A DNA stretch of 64,000 bases from Mycobacterium kyogaense (GTDB taxonomy: Bacteria; Actinomycetota; Actinomycetes; Mycobacteriales; Mycobacteriaceae), in contig NZ_QJUA01000012.1 in the NCBI RefSeq assembly GCF_003254575.1, positions 62,001 to 126,000 of the forward strand, written 5' to 3'. The notes beneath the pieces are model-generated. The model worked only from the letters and a program-made list of their open reading frames with translations, was not told where the DNA came from and ran no database searches. Position 1 is the first letter of the stretch, and the number at the start of each line of letters is the position of its first letter. Made by a program: the position numbers and the translations under genes. Below, piece by piece: positions 34,035-43,670 of the stretch.

Positions 34035-34634
34035 ATGGTCGCTCCCTTCCTGCCCGACGAGGTCAAGCACGCCGTGGTCGCCGCAGCGCCGATAGCGCTG
34101 GACATCTTCGACCGGGCCCCGGCGGGGTCGGCACCGCCGCAGTTCGTGTCGTGCGCAAGCACCCCGTCGAGCGAACTCGCCGCGGAGCTCGAGTACGCAG
34201 CGGAGTGGCTCGGTGTGCGGAGCGAGGAGATCCTGCTCGCCGCCCTCGGTCGTGCGTTCGGCCGCACCCGGGGCGACGGTGCTGTCGCCGTCACCGTCCG
34301 TAGCGCGGCAGTGGCGCCCGCGCACCCGGTCACGCTGCTGTGCGCGGCCGGCCGGCCGATGGGTCCCAGTGAGATGCTGCAGGGAGCGCACAACGCGTTG
34401 CTGCCCGACGCGGACCACCCCCACTCGCCCGCCGACATCACGCTGGCGGTGGACACCGCTGCCGGCGCGCCGGAGACTCCGCTCCAGGTGCACGTGCGCC
34501 GCACCGCCGACGGGCTGACCGTCGACTGGACCTACGACGCGGCTCGGCTGGACGGCTACTCGGTCGAGGAGATGGCCGAGCAGTTCGGCCTCGCGCTGAT
34601 CGAGATCACCTCCGACGCCGGCGCACCGCTGTAG
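34035..34634 (+). CDS. Condensation-domain-like protein (isolated C-terminal half)
   Basis: A 199-residue protein. Its last 60 residues (VRRTADGLTVDWTYDAARLDGYSVEEMAEQFGLALIEITSD) resemble the end of nonribosomal peptide synthetase condensation domains or PapA-type acyltransferases. The HHxxxDG active-site motif is absent, so acyltransfer activity is unlikely. It stands alone with its own leaderless promoter and an inverted repeat over the promoter. It may be a domesticated binding domain or a remnant. Function unknown. Confidence 0.75.
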   Translation: MVAPFLPDEVKHAVVAAAPIALDIFDRAPAGSAPPQFVSCASTPSSELAAELEYAAEWLGVRSEEILLAALGRAFGRTRGDGAVAVTVRSAAVAPAHPVTLLCAAGRPMGPSEMLQGAHNALLPDADHPHSPADITLAVDTAAGAPETPLQVHVRRTADGLTVDWTYDAARLDGYSVEEMAEQFGLALIEITSDAGAPL

Positions 34635-34644
34635 CCGTCCCCGT

Positions 34645-34650
34645 TAGACT
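34645..34650 (+). promoter_or_regulatory. -10 box TAGACT of ileS
   Basis: TAGACT precedes the T-box leader; transcription should start near 34657, giving a leader of about 198 nt. Confidence 0.65.
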
Positions 34651-34656
34651 GGCGGG

Positions 34657-34854
34657 CACTGGCGTCGATCCGGCCATCACCGGGGAGCCTTCGGAAGAAC
34701 GGCGTACGTAGCGCCTACTAGACCCGAACGGGTGGGCCCGTCACAGCCCGCGAACGAGCGGCGCACCCCAGGTGCGCAAGCGGGGTGGTACCGCGGCGCT
34801 CGCGCACCGCGCGACGTCGTCCCCGTGCCTGATGGTTGGCACAGGAGACAGACG
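34657..34854 (+). promoter_or_regulatory. Ultrashort T-box riboswitch controlling ileS translation
   Basis: The T-box core TGGTACCGCG (34786-34795) is exact; its TGGT pairs with the ACCA end of uncharged tRNA-Ile. The stem I hairpin has CCGG arms (34670-34673, 34680-34683) around a loop with the isoleucine specifier ATC (34676-34678), the apical-loop arrangement of actinobacterial ultrashort T-boxes. Next come a GGCG/CGCC hairpin (34701-34715) and a GACCCG-AAC-GGGT stem. A GTGCC/GGCAC hairpin (34825-34842) abuts the Shine-Dalgarno AGGAG (34843-34847), so control is by access of ribosomes, not termination. No U-tract terminator is seen. Confidence 0.92.
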
Positions 34855-37800
34855 GTGAGCGCGTACCCCAAGCCGGCGAGTGGATCGCCCGACTTCCCGA
34901 GTGTGGAACTCGAGGTCCTCGACTACTGGGACCGTGACGACACGTTCCGGGCGAGCATCGCCAACCGCGACGGGGCGCCCGAGTACGTGTTCTACGACGG
35001 GCCTCCGTTCGCCAACGGTCTGCCGCACTACGGACATCTGCTCACCGGCTACGTCAAGGACATCGTGCCGCGCTACCGCACGATGCGCGGATACAAGGTC
35101 GAGCGGCGTTTCGGCTGGGACACCCACGGGTTGCCCGCCGAACTCGAGGTCCAGCGCCAGCTCGGGATCAGCAGCAAGGCGCAGATCGACGAGCTCGGCA
35201 TCGAGAAGTTCAACGAAGCATGCCGGGAGTCGGTGCTCAAATACACCGGGGAGTGGCGCAGCTACGTCACCCGGCAGGCCCGGTGGGTGGACTTCGACAA
35301 CGACTACAAGACCCTCGATCTGGGCTTCATGGAGTCGGTGCTGTGGGCGTTCAAACAGCTGTGGGACAAGGGGCTGGCCTATGAGGGCTACCGCGTGCTG
35401 CCGTACTGCTGGAACGACGAGACCCCCCTGTCCAGCCACGAACTGCGCATGGACGACGACGTCTACCAGAGCAGGCAGGACCCGGCGCTGACCGTCGGCT
35501 TCCGCATCACCGGCGGGCCGGTGGCCGAGCTGGCGGGCGCCCACCTGCTCATCTGGACGACGACGCCGTGGACTCTGCCGTCGAATCAGGCCGTCGCCGT
35601 GAACCCCGAGGTGACCTACGTCGTCGTCGAGAACGACGGGCGGCGCTACGTGATCGCCGAGGCCCGGTTGGGCGCCTACGCCCGCGAGCTCGGGGACGAG
35701 CCCGCCGTTCTCGCCACCTACACCGGCCGTGATCTGCTCGACGTGACCTACACGCCGCCGTTCCCGTATTTCATGGACTCGCTTAACGCGTTTCGGGTGC
35801 TGCCCGCCGACTTCGTCAGCACCGAGGACGGCACCGGTCTGGTGCACATGTCGCCTGCCTACGGCGAGGACGACATGACCACCGCAGCCGCCGGCGGGAT
35901 CGTGGCCGTCACCCCCGTCGACGCGCGCGGCCGCTTCGACGCGACCGTGCCCGACTACCAGGGGCAGCACGTCTTCGAGGCGAACCCGCACATCATCCGC
36001 GACCTCAAGAACGGCACCGGCCCGGCGGCAGCCAACGGCGCGGTGTTGCTGCGTCACGACACCTACGAACACTCCTATCCGCACTGCTGGCGCTGCCGTA
36101 ATCCGCTGATCTACCGCGCGGTGTCGTCGTGGTTCATCAAGGTGACCGAGATCCGCGACCGGATGGTCGAGCTGAACCAAGAGATCACCTGGTATCCCGA
36201 GCACGTCAAGGATGGTCAGTTCGGCAAGTGGCTGGCCGGGGCGCGCGACTGGTCGATCTCGCGGAATCGCTACTGGGGCAGCCCGATCCCGGTGTGGAAG
36301 TCCGACGATCCGGCCTATCCGCGCGTCGACGTCTACGGCAGCCTCGACGACCTCGAACGCGACTTCGGGGTGCGCCCGGACAACCTGCACCGGCCCTACA
36401 TCGACGAATTGACCCGGCCCAATCCCGACGATCCGACGGGCCGCTCCACGATGCGCCGCATCGAGGACGTCTTCGACGTGTGGTTCGACTCCGGCTCGAT
36501 GCCGTTCGGTCAGGTGCACTACCCGTTCGAGAATCAGGACTGGTTCGAGTCGCACTTCCCCGGGGATTTCATCGTCGAGTACATCGGCCAGACCCGTGGC
36601 TGGTTCTACACGCTGCACGTGTTGGCCACCGCGCTGTTCGATCGGCCCGCGTTCCGCACCTGCGTCAGCCACGGCATCGTGCTGGGCAACGACGGGCAGA
36701 AGATGAGCAAGTCGCTGCGCAACTATCCCGATGTCACCGAGGTCTTCGACCGGGACGGGTCCGACGCGATGCGCTGGTTCCTGATGGCGTCGCCGATCCT
36801 GCGCGGCGGCAACCTGGTGGTCACCGAGCAGGGCATTCGCGAAGGGGTGCGCCAGGTTCTGCTGCCGCTGTGGAACGCGTACTCGTTCCTGGCGCTCTAT
36901 GCCCCGCAGAAGGGGACGTGGCGCACCGACTCGACCCACGTGCTGGACCGCTACATCCTGGCCAAGCTGGCGGTGCTGCGCGACGAGCTGACGGCCTCGC
37001 TGGACGTCTGCGACATCTCGGTGGCGTGCGACCAGCTCCGGCAGTTCACCGAGGCGCTGACGAATTGGTATGTGCGACGGTCACGTTCGCGGTTCTGGGA
37101 GGAGGACCGCGATGCCATCGACACGCTGCACACCGTGCTCGAGGTGACGTGCCGGCTGGCCGCGCCGCTGCTGCCCCTGGCCGCCGAGCGGATCTGGCGC
37201 GACCTCACCGGTGAGCGCTCGGTGCATCTGACCGACTGGCCGGAGGAGGGTTGCCTGCCCGCCGACGCACGACTGGTCGCCGACATGGACCTCGTGCGCG
37301 AAGTCGCCTCGGTGGGTTCGTCACTGCGCAAGGCCAAGAAGCTGCGGGTGCGGCTGCCGCTGACGAAACTCGTTGTCGCCGTGAATGATCCGCAGAGGCT
37401 GGCACCCTACCGGGAGCTGCTCGCCGACGAGCTCAACGTCAAGGCGGTGGAGCTGACCGACGACATCGCCGCGCACGGACGCTTCGAGTTGGCCGTCAAC
37501 GCACGCGCCGCCGGTCCCCGCATCGGGAAGGACGTCCAGGCGGCGATCAAGGCCGTCAAGGCGGGGGAAGGGGTGCTCAATCCGGACGGCACGCTGACCG
37601 CCGGGCCCGCGGTCCTGTTGCCCGAGGAGTTCACCTCGAAGCTGGTCGCGGCGGACCCGGAGTGGACCGCCGCGCTGCCCGACGGTGCCGGCCTGGTCGT
37701 GCTCGACGGGACGCTCACCCCGGAGCTGGAGGCCGAAGGCTGGGCCAAGGACCGCATCCGCGAGCTCCAGGAACTGCGTAAGACCTCAGGCCTCGACGTC

Positions 37801-37971
37801 TCCGATCGGATCCGGGTCGTGATGTCCGTGCCCGCCGACAAAGAGCAGTGGGCGCGTGCGCACGCCGAGCTGATCGCCGGTGAGATCCTCGCGACGGACT
37901 TCGCATTCGGGGAGCCCGTGGACGGGGCCGAGATCGGCGACGGCGTACGGGTCAGCCTCGCGAAGGTCTGA
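34855..37971 (+). CDS. ileS: Isoleucyl-tRNA synthetase
   Basis: A 1038-residue class I synthetase. The HIGH motif reads HYGH ([16 protein letters not shown]) and the KMSKS motif is intact in [14 protein letters not shown]. Between them is the CP1 editing domain with [10 protein letters not shown]. The length and motif context fit the type 2 (eukaryote-like) IleRS of actinobacteria, a type associated with low mupirocin sensitivity. GTG start 7 nt after AGGAG; the open frame reaching 34732 runs through the T-box and is not translated. Expression is tied to uncharged tRNA-Ile by the leader. Confidence 0.97.
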   Translation: MSAYPKPASGSPDFPSVELEVLDYWDRDDTFRASIANRDGAPEYVFYDGPPFANGLPHYGHLLTGYVKDIVPRYRTMRGYKVERRFGWDTHGLPAELEVQRQLGISSKAQIDELGIEKFNEACRESVLKYTGEWRSYVTRQARWVDFDNDYKTLDLGFMESVLWAFKQLWDKGLAYEGYRVLPYCWNDETPLSSHELRMDDDVYQSRQDPALTVGFRITGGPVAELAGAHLLIWTTTPWTLPSNQAVAVNPEVTYVVVENDGRRYVIAEARLGAYARELGDEPAVLATYTGRDLLDVTYTPPFPYFMDSLNAFRVLPADFVSTEDGTGLVHMSPAYGEDDMTTAAAGGIVAVTPVDARGRFDATVPDYQGQHVFEANPHIIRDLKNGTGPAAANGAVLLRHDTYEHSYPHCWRCRNPLIYRAVSSWFIKVTEIRDRMVELNQEITWYPEHVKDGQFGKWLAGARDWSISRNRYWGSPIPVWKSDDPAYPRVDVYGSLDDLERDFGVRPDNLHRPYIDELTRPNPDDPTGRSTMRRIEDVFDVWFDSGSMPFGQVHYPFENQDWFESHFPGDFIVEYIGQTRGWFYTLHVLATALFDRPAFRTCVSHGIVLGNDGQKMSKSLRNYPDVTEVFDRDGSDAMRWFLMASPILRGGNLVVTEQGIREGVRQVLLPLWNAYSFLALYAPQKGTWRTDSTHVLDRYILAKLAVLRDELTASLDVCDISVACDQLRQFTEALTNWYVRRSRSRFWEEDRDAIDTLHTVLEVTCRLAAPLLPLAAERIWRDLTGERSVHLTDWPEEGCLPADARLVADMDLVREVASVGSSLRKAKKLRVRLPLTKLVVAVNDPQRLAPYRELLADELNVKAVELTDDIAAHGRFELAVNARAAGPRIGKDVQAAIKAVKAGEGVLNPDGTLTAGPAVLLPEEFTSKLVAADPEWTAALPDGAGLVVLDGTLTPELEAEGWAKDRIRELQELRKTSGLDVSDRIRVVMSVPADKEQWARAHAELIAGEILATDFAFGEPVDGAEIGDGVRVSLAKV

Positions 37972-37974
37972 TCG

Positions 37975-38190
37975 TCAGCCGACTCTCGCGCTCTGCCCGC
38001 CGAAGGTGACCACGTCGCCTGCGCGCAGCTGACGGCCGCGGCGCGTCTCGACGGCGTCGTTGACCGACACCAGGCCGTCGGCGATCACGCCCTTGGCGTC
38101 GGCGCCGGTGTCGATCAGGTTGGCCAGCTTCAGGAACTGGCCGAGGCGGATCGTCTCGTCGCGGATCGGTACGTCGTGCACGTCGCCCAC
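37975..38190 (-). CDS. S4-domain RNA-binding protein (YbcJ-like)
   Basis: A 71-residue basic protein that is essentially one S4 domain (IRLGQFLKLANLIDTGADAKGVIADGLVSVNDAVETRRGRQLRAGDVV), the fold used by ribosomal and rRNA-modifying proteins. GTG start at 38190, divergent from dinB with 23 nt between. The stop is 3 nt from the convergent ileS stop. It probably binds structured RNA; the target is unknown. Confidence 0.88.
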   Translation of the reverse strand: MGDVHDVPIRDETIRLGQFLKLANLIDTGADAKGVIADGLVSVNDAVETRRGRQLRAGDVVTFGGQSARVG

Positions 38191-38200
38191 GCTAGCCGCC

Positions 38201-38206
38201 TACAGT
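38201..38206 (+). promoter_or_regulatory. -10 box TACAGT, leaderless promoter of dinB
   Basis: TACAGT ends 7 nt before the GTG at 38214. No LexA or ImuA-type site was noticed next to it. Confidence 0.6.
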
Positions 38207-38213
38207 CAGCGGT

Positions 38214-39611
38214 GTGGGCGCGCGATGGGTCCTGCACCTGGACATGGACGCGTTCTTCGCGTCCGTGGAACAGCTGACGCGACCCACGCTGCGCGGCCGG
38301 CCCGTGCTGGTCGGCGGCCTCGGCGGCCGCGGGGTGGTGGCCGGGGCCAGCTACGAGGCGCGCCGGTTCGGGGCGCGGTCGGCGATGCCGATGCATCAGG
38401 CTCGCCGGCTGGTGGGCGCGGGCGCGGTGGTGTTGCCGCCCCGCGGCGTGGTCTATGGACTGGCCAGCCGCCGTGTCTTCCAGACGGTGCGGTCCACAGT
38501 GCCTGTCCTCGAACAGCTTTCGTACGACGAGGCGTTCGGGGAGCCGATCGAGCTCGCGGGTGCGAGCGCCGCCGAGGTCGAGGCGTTCTGCCAGCGGCTG
38601 CGGGCCGACGTGCGCGCGACGACGGGTCTGGTGGCCTCGGTGGGCGCCGGGTCGGGCAAGCAGATCGCCAAGATCGCGTCGGGCCTCGCCAAGCCCGACG
38701 GTGTCCGGGTGGTGGACCGCGACGAGGAGGTGGCGCTGCTCGCGAGTCTGCCCGTGCGCCGGTTGTGGGGGATAGGTCCGGTGGCCGAGGACAGACTGCA
38801 CCGGCTGGGTGTCGAGACCATCGGCGCGCTGGCGGCGCTCACCGAGGCGGAGGTGGCCGACATCCTGGGCGCCACGATCGGGCCGGCGCTGCACCGGCTG
38901 GCCCGCGGCGTGGACGACCGGCCGGTCGCCGAGAACGCGCCGGCCAAGCAGATCAGCGCCGAGTCGACGTTCGCCGAGGACCTGATCACGCTGGCGCAGC
39001 TGCGCGAGGCGATCGGACCGATCGGCGACCACGCACACCGTCGGCTGGAGAAGGACGGCCGCGGCGCCCGCACGATCACGGTCAAGCTCAGGCGTTCCGA
39101 CATGAGCGTCCTCACCCGGTCGGCCACGCTGCCCTACGCGACCACCGAGGCCGCGACGCTGATCGGCACCGCGCGCAAACTGCTGCTCGATCCGGTGGAG
39201 ATCGGGCCCGTTCGCCTTGTGGGCGTGGGCTTCTCGGGACTGACCGAGGTCCGTCAGGAGCCGCTGTTCGCCGATACGGAGCTGACGACCCTGTCCTCGG
39301 CGGCCCAGGCCCCCGAGATGGGCGTGCCGGACACGCGGACCGACGTCGCGGCGACCGCGCCGGGCTGGCGGATCGGAGACGACGTGTCGCACACCGAACA
39401 CGGCCACGGCTGGGTGCAGGGCGCCGGGCACGGCGTGATGACGGTCCGCTTCGAGACCCGGGCACACGGACCCGGCATCGCTCGCACGTTCCGCGGCGAC
39501 GACCCCGGACTGTCGCGAGCCAATCCCGTGGACAGCCTGGACTGGCCGGAGTTCGTGGAACAGCTCGGCGCCGAGTCAGCCCCAGCGGGCGAAGACGTCG
39601 GCGACCGGTGA
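38214..39611 (+). CDS. dinB: DNA polymerase IV (Y-family; DinX/DinB1-like)
   Basis: A 465-residue translesion polymerase. Palm motifs are [14 protein letters not shown] (metal-binding D) and LSYDEAF, where the usual S-x-D-E is conserved (catalytic D and E). The [15 protein letters not shown] helix-hairpin region and the little finger (about 240-350, [20 protein letters not shown]) follow. QEPLFAD is a good beta-clamp-binding motif. A long C-terminal extension (about 375-465) is not part of the core. GTG start from the leaderless box. The 3' end overlaps ansA by 36 nt. Confidence 0.93.
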   Translation: MGARWVLHLDMDAFFASVEQLTRPTLRGRPVLVGGLGGRGVVAGASYEARRFGARSAMPMHQARRLVGAGAVVLPPRGVVYGLASRRVFQTVRSTVPVLEQLSYDEAFGEPIELAGASAAEVEAFCQRLRADVRATTGLVASVGAGSGKQIAKIASGLAKPDGVRVVDRDEEVALLASLPVRRLWGIGPVAEDRLHRLGVETIGALAALTEAEVADILGATIGPALHRLARGVDDRPVAENAPAKQISAESTFAEDLITLAQLREAIGPIGDHAHRRLEKDGRGARTITVKLRRSDMSVLTRSATLPYATTEAATLIGTARKLLLDPVEIGPVRLVGVGFSGLTEVRQEPLFADTELTTLSSAAQAPEMGVPDTRTDVAATAPGWRIGDDVSHTEHGHGWVQGAGHGVMTVRFETRAHGPGIARTFRGDDPGLSRANPVDSLDWPEFVEQLGAESAPAGEDVGDR

Positions 39612-40484
39612 GCCGGCAGCCAGCGCCGCCATCAGAAGCACGCGGGCCTGCGGTGGACGCAGCGTCGGCGCCAGCACCGCCCCGGCGCTGACCAGGTCAC
39701 GGCCCGGGCCGTAGCCGGCATTGACGCGGCCGCCGGGCACCCGCGTCGACACCGCCACCATCACTCCTGCTGCGCAGTGCCGCCACACGCCGTCGATCAG
39801 GGCTGCGCCCACGTTGCCGGCGCCCAGCGCCTCGATCACCACACCGCGGGCCCCCGCTGCCACGTACGCGTCGAGCGCGGTGCTGTCCGCGCCGGGGTAG
39901 GCGGCCACGATGTCGACCCTCGGCGCGTCGGCGGCGCGCAACGCCCCCAGGCGGGGACGCGTGCCGGGCTCGCGCCCTGCGAAGCTCTGGTCGCTGTCGG
40001 TGCTGACCTTGGTCAGGCCGAGTGCCGCGAACACCTCACCGGCGAAGGCCACCACGACACCGGCGCCGCGCATCGCCGGATCGGCCGCGACGGCCAGCGC
40101 CTGGCGCAGGTTGGCCGGCCCGTCGGCGTCCGGGTCGTCGGCGCTGCGCTGAGCGCCGGTCACGACGACGGGGGCCGCGCCGGAGTAGGTGAGCGCGAGC
40201 CACAGCGCGGTCTCTTCCAGCGAGTCGGTGCCGTGGGTGACAACGACACCGTCGGCACCTTCGCGGTCTGCGTCGGCCACTGCGGCCCCGATGACGTCCC
40301 AGTCGGCGGGCACCAGTTGAGAGCTGTCCTTGCGCATCGCTTCGACGACCTCCACAACGACACCGGCGTCGACACCGAGACCGGTCGTCAGCTCGGTGCC
40401 GGAGCGGGTGGGGCGTTTGACACCGTCGGCATCGGCACTGGTGGAGATGGTGCCGCCGGTGGCGATCAGGACGAGGCGGGCCAT
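39576..40484 (-). CDS. ansA: L-asparaginase
   Basis: A 302-residue type I/II bacterial asparaginase, hydrolysing asparagine to aspartate and ammonia. Both threonine motifs are present: ATGGTIS near the N-terminus (nucleophile T) and [13 protein letters not shown] (T-D-K catalytic set; the downstream lysine is in the region before DPDADG). The ATG at 40484 starts [12 protein letters not shown]; the long extension to 41114 is antisense to lspA. No signal peptide, so probably cytoplasmic as a short form. Confidence 0.95.
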   Translation of the reverse strand: MARLVLIATGGTISTSADADGVKRPTRSGTELTTGLGVDAGVVVEVVEAMRKDSSQLVPADWDVIGAAVADADREGADGVVVTHGTDSLEETALWLALTYSGAAPVVVTGAQRSADDPDADGPANLRQALAVAADPAMRGAGVVVAFAGEVFAALGLTKVSTDSDQSFAGREPGTRPRLGALRAADAPRVDIVAAYPGADSTALDAYVAAGARGVVIEALGAGNVGAALIDGVWRHCAAGVMVAVSTRVPGGRVNAGYGPGRDLVSAGAVLAPTLRPPQARVLLMAALAAGSPVADVFARWG

Positions 40485-40526
40485 GGCTGGATTCTTCCCC
40501 ATCGCAGCTTTGCGATGATGGACGGC

Positions 40527-41108
40527 GTGACTGACGAATCCTCCGAGCCGGCCGGACCGGCGACCGGCGATGCCGCGGACCCACCGCCGGCCGACGCGAC
40601 CCCGCGTCGGCGCCTGCGGCTGCTCCTGGGGGTGGCCGCGGTGGTGCTGGTCGTCGACGTCGTCACCAAGATCTTCGCGGTCGAGCTGCTGACGCCCGGC
40701 CAGCCGGTCTCGATCATCGGCGACACCGTGACGTGGACGCTGGTCCGCAACTCCGGCGCGGCGTTCTCGATGGCGACCGGCTACACCTGGGTGCTGACCC
40801 TGGTGGCCATCGGCGTGGTGATCGGCATCATCTGGATGGGGCGCCGTCTCGTCTCGCCGTGGTGGGCGCTCGGGTTGGGCATGATCCTGGGCGGCGCCAT
40901 GGGCAACCTGGTGGACCGGTTCTTCCGTTCGCCCGGTCCGCTGCGCGGGCACGTCGTCGACTTCCTGTCGATCGGGTGGTGGCCCGTCTTCAACGTCGCC
41001 GACCCATCGGTGGTGGGCGGGGCGATCCTCCTGGTGGCGCTGTCGCTGTTCGGGTTCGACTTCGATACGACCGGCCGCCGGCGCGCCGGCGGTGACGGCG
41101 CGCAGTGA
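40527..41108 (+). CDS. lspA: Lipoprotein signal peptidase (LspA)
   Basis: A 193-residue inner-membrane aspartic peptidase that removes signal peptides from diacylglyceryl prolipoproteins. Four membrane helices follow a disordered Pro/Ala-rich N-terminus of about 35 residues. The catalytic aspartates are in GNLVDRFF and [10 protein letters not shown]. The start is uncertain: GTG 40527 is preceded 7 nt upstream by a weak -10 (GATGAT), while ATG 40518 and 40515 are in frame. The ansA gene diverges from it. It overlaps rluD by 4 nt. Confidence 0.95.
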   Translation: MTDESSEPAGPATGDAADPPPADATPRRRLRLLLGVAAVVLVVDVVTKIFAVELLTPGQPVSIIGDTVTWTLVRNSGAAFSMATGYTWVLTLVAIGVVIGIIWMGRRLVSPWWALGLGMILGGAMGNLVDRFFRSPGPLRGHVVDFLSIGWWPVFNVADPSVVGGAILLVALSLFGFDFDTTGRRRAGGDGAQ

Positions 41109-42034
41109 CCACACGGTCGATGCCGGTGCCCGAGGGCCTGGCAGGGATGCGGGTCGACGCGGGCATCGCGCGTCTGCTGGGGCTGTCGCGGACGGCGGCC
41201 GCGGCGCTGGCCGAAGAGGGTGGCGTCGAGCTCGACGGCGCGCGGGCGGGCAAGTCCGACAAGCTCACCGCGGGCGCGTGGCTCGAGGTGCGGCTGCCCG
41301 AGGCGCCCGCACCCGTCGAGAACGTGCCCGAGGACATCGAGGGCATGACGATCCTGTACTCCGACGACGACATCGTCGCCGTCGACAAGCCCCCGGGGGT
41401 GGCCGCACACGCCACCGTCGGCTGGCACGGCCCGACGGTGCTCGGCGGACTGGCCGCCGCGGGATTCCGGATCAGCACCTCGGGCATCCACGAACGCCAG
41501 GGCATCGTGCATCGCCTCGACGTCGGGACCTCCGGGGTCATGGTCGTCGCGCTGTCCGAACGCGCCTACACGGTGCTCAAGCGGGCCTTCAAACAGCGCA
41601 CCGTCGACAAGCGCTACCACGCGCTGGTGCAGGGTCACCCCGATCCGTCCAGCGGCACGATCGACGCCCCGATCGGGCGGCACCGCGGCCACGACTGGAA
41701 GTTCGCGGTCGTCGAGGGCGGCCGCAACAGCGTCACCCACTACGACACGCTCGAGGCTCACCAGGCCGCCAGCCTGCTCGACGTCCACCTCGAGACGGGT
41801 CGCACCCATCAGATCCGGGTGCATTTCTCCGCTCTGCACCACCCGTGCTGCGGGGATCTGACCTACGGCGCCGATCCGACGCTGGCCGCGCGGCTGGGGT
41901 TGACCCGGCAGTGGCTGCATGCGCGCTCGTTGGCCTTCGCCCATCCCGCCGATGGCCGGCAGGTCGAGATCACCAGTCCGTATCCGGCGGATCTGCAACA
42001 CGCACTGGACGTCCTGCGCGGTCCCGGCCGGTGA
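41105..42034 (+). CDS. rluD: Pseudouridine synthase, RluD-type (Rv1540-like)
   Basis: A 309-residue RluA/RluD-family enzyme that converts uridines of 23S rRNA to pseudouridine. An N-terminal S4 domain (about 15-65) precedes the catalytic domain, with the active-site aspartate in [15 protein letters not shown] and the [11 protein letters not shown] motif. The GTG overlaps the lspA stop (GTGA) and the gene overlaps rarD by 4 nt at its end, so the three form one unit. Confidence 0.94.
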   Translation: MTTRSMPVPEGLAGMRVDAGIARLLGLSRTAAAALAEEGGVELDGARAGKSDKLTAGAWLEVRLPEAPAPVENVPEDIEGMTILYSDDDIVAVDKPPGVAAHATVGWHGPTVLGGLAAAGFRISTSGIHERQGIVHRLDVGTSGVMVVALSERAYTVLKRAFKQRTVDKRYHALVQGHPDPSSGTIDAPIGRHRGHDWKFAVVEGGRNSVTHYDTLEAHQAASLLDVHLETGRTHQIRVHFSALHHPCCGDLTYGADPTLAARLGLTRQWLHARSLAFAHPADGRQVEITSPYPADLQHALDVLRGPGR

Positions 42035-42921
42035 GATCGGGCCTGCTGTTCGGCGTCGGCGCCTATGGCATGTGGGGTGTGTTCCCCGCGTTCTTCCCGC
42101 TACTGAAGCCCGCCGGCGCGGTGGAGGTGCTCGCGCACCGCATCATCTGGAGCTTCCTTCTGATGGTGATCGTGGTCGCCGCCGTGCGCCGACTGGGCGA
42201 TCTGCGCGAGATCACCGGCCGGGTGTGGCTGCTCCTGACGGCCGCGGCGGCGCTGATCTCGATGAACTGGCTGATCTACGTCTACGCGGTCAACAACGGG
42301 CACGTGGTCGATGCCGCGCTCGGCTATTTCATCAACCCGCTGGTGTCGATCGCGCTGGGAATGCTCATTTTCCGGGAACGGCTGAACCGCTGGCAGATCG
42401 CGGCGCTGACGGTCGCGGTGGTCGCGGTCGTGGTGTTGACCGTCGAGGTCGGATCGCCACCGCTGATCGGGCTGGGGCTGGCGCTGTCGTTCGGCCTCTA
42501 CGGCGCGGTGAAGAAGCTGGTGCCGACCGATCCCCGCGTCAGCGTCGGCGTGGAGGCAGGTCTGGCCACGCCGTTCGCGCTCGCCTACGTGGGGGTGCTG
42601 ACACTTTCCGGCCACGCGACGTTCGGCAATCACGGTGCCTCCCACGTGTGGTTGATGGTGCTGTCGGGCCTGCTGACCGCGCTGCCGCTGTTGCTGTTCG
42701 CCGCCGCCGCGCAGCGGTTGCCGATGGTGACGTTGGGGCTGCTGTTCTATCTGACGCCGGCGATGCAGCTGTCCTGGGGCGTGCTCGTCGGCCACGAACC
42801 GATGCCGCCGGCGCGTTGGGTGGGCTTCGCGTTGATCTGGGTGGCGCTGGCCGTCTTCACAGTCGACGCGGTGCGGCGTGCCCGCGCCGACCGGCGTGCC
42901 GTGCAGCCGTCCAGAACCTAG
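42031..42921 (+). CDS. rarD: RarD-family EamA transporter
   Basis: A 296-residue membrane protein with about ten helices and the two EamA halves. The RarD signature segments are [52 protein letters not shown] and [13 protein letters not shown]. Start GTG 42031 overlapping the rluD stop; the longer frames in this region belong to other genes. Family members export small metabolites, but the substrate is unknown. Confidence 0.92.
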   Translation: MRSGLLFGVGAYGMWGVFPAFFPLLKPAGAVEVLAHRIIWSFLLMVIVVAAVRRLGDLREITGRVWLLLTAAAALISMNWLIYVYAVNNGHVVDAALGYFINPLVSIALGMLIFRERLNRWQIAALTVAVVAVVVLTVEVGSPPLIGLGLALSFGLYGAVKKLVPTDPRVSVGVEAGLATPFALAYVGVLTLSGHATFGNHGASHVWLMVLSGLLTALPLLLFAAAAQRLPMVTLGLLFYLTPAMQLSWGVLVGHEPMPPARWVGFALIWVALAVFTVDAVRRARADRRAVQPSRT

Positions 42922-42961
42922 TTTTGCCCGTTTGCTGATTGACCCGTTGGCAGCAATGCCC

Positions 42962-42967
42962 TAGCGT
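42962..42967 (+). promoter_or_regulatory. -10 box TAGCGT of the broken TetR gene
   Basis: TAGCGT ends 6 nt before GTG 42974, an intact leaderless promoter in front of a gene that is now frameshifted. Confidence 0.5.
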
Positions 42968-42973
42968 TTGCTC

Positions 42974-43578
42974 GTGGACTGCGCGACGGGCACCCGAGGC
43001 CGCGGCCGCCCCGTGGGAGCGGATTCCGAGCGGACCCGGCAGACGATCCTGCGGGCCGCCCGCGACGTCATCGCCCTGAGCGGCTATCCCGCGGCGACGT
43101 TTCAGCAGATGGCGCTGCGAGCCGGCGTCAGCCGGCCCACGTTGCACTACTACTTCGACACTCGCGAACAGGTCTACGAGGCGCTGGCGCAGGCGGTTCA
43201 TGCGCAGATCGCCCGCTACATCGCGGAGGCGCGGGAGTTCCCGGAACCGCGCGCTCAGCTCGTCGCGTTCACCGAAGCCGTCGCACGTCTGTGCCGCGAG
43301 GACCCGGTGCGCTGCGGTTTCTGGTGACCATGCAGGTCGAACAGCGTCGAGGTGTGCACTGCAACGCGACGGCAGAGTCGGCCATCGCGGCGATTCACGG
43401 GTTCTACGACACCCTGGCCGACACCCGGGGCCTGGCGGACCTTCTGGCGTCGGTGTTCTGGGGTATCGCGTTCCACGCCGGATTCGTGGCGTCCGACAGT
43501 GACGGCTCTATGGTTGCCAGGCAACTGCTCAACGTCTTCGACGAGAAATTGCTGACATCGCGCAGCGGCGCGGGCTGA
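42974..43578 (+). pseudogene. TetR-family regulator, disrupted by a frameshift
   Basis: The first part (to about 43300) encodes a complete TetR DNA-binding domain (ILRAARDVIALSGYPAATFQQMALRAGVSRPTLHYYFDTREQVY) and then stops at 43327. The continuation lies in the next frame (...ALRFLVTMQVEQRRGVHCNATAESAIAAI...LLNVFDEKLL) and ends at 43578, giving the usual total of about 200 residues. One extra base near 43304-43310 (CCGGTGCGCTG) would restore the frame, so a single-base deletion or a sequencing error is likely; no slippery heptamer for programmed frameshifting was seen. Confidence 0.8.
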
Positions 43579-43601
43579 CGGTCACTTCGAAACCTCCTCG
43601 A

Positions 43602-43637
43602 GACACGCGCGGGGACACGCCAGGAGACACGCCGGGA
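43602..43637 (+). repeat. Three 12-bp direct repeats GACACGCNNGGN upstream of dnaE1
   Basis: GACACGC begins at 43602, 43614 and 43626, exactly 12 bp apart, with partly conserved linkers (GCGGG, CAGGA, CGGGA). The array ends about 19 bp before the dnaE1 -10 box, on one face of the helix in roughly one-turn steps, like an iteron-type binding site. Confidence 0.6.
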
Positions 43638-43655
43638 GGTGTCGGTGTGCGGCCA

Positions 43656-43661
43656 TAGACT
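43656..43661 (+). promoter_or_regulatory. -10 box TAGACT of dnaE1
   Basis: TAGACT lies 9 nt before the ATG at 43671, giving a leaderless or near-leaderless message. Confidence 0.6.
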
Positions 43662-43670
43662 GGCCTGCCT

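Noticed and set aside
34732..34854. N-terminal extension of IleRS
   Set aside because: The stretch is the T-box riboswitch; a ribosome-binding site and the GTG at 34855 define the true start.
43280..43330. Programmed frameshift in the TetR gene
   Set aside because: No slippery heptamer or downstream structure stands out; a plain one-base deletion or sequence error is simpler.
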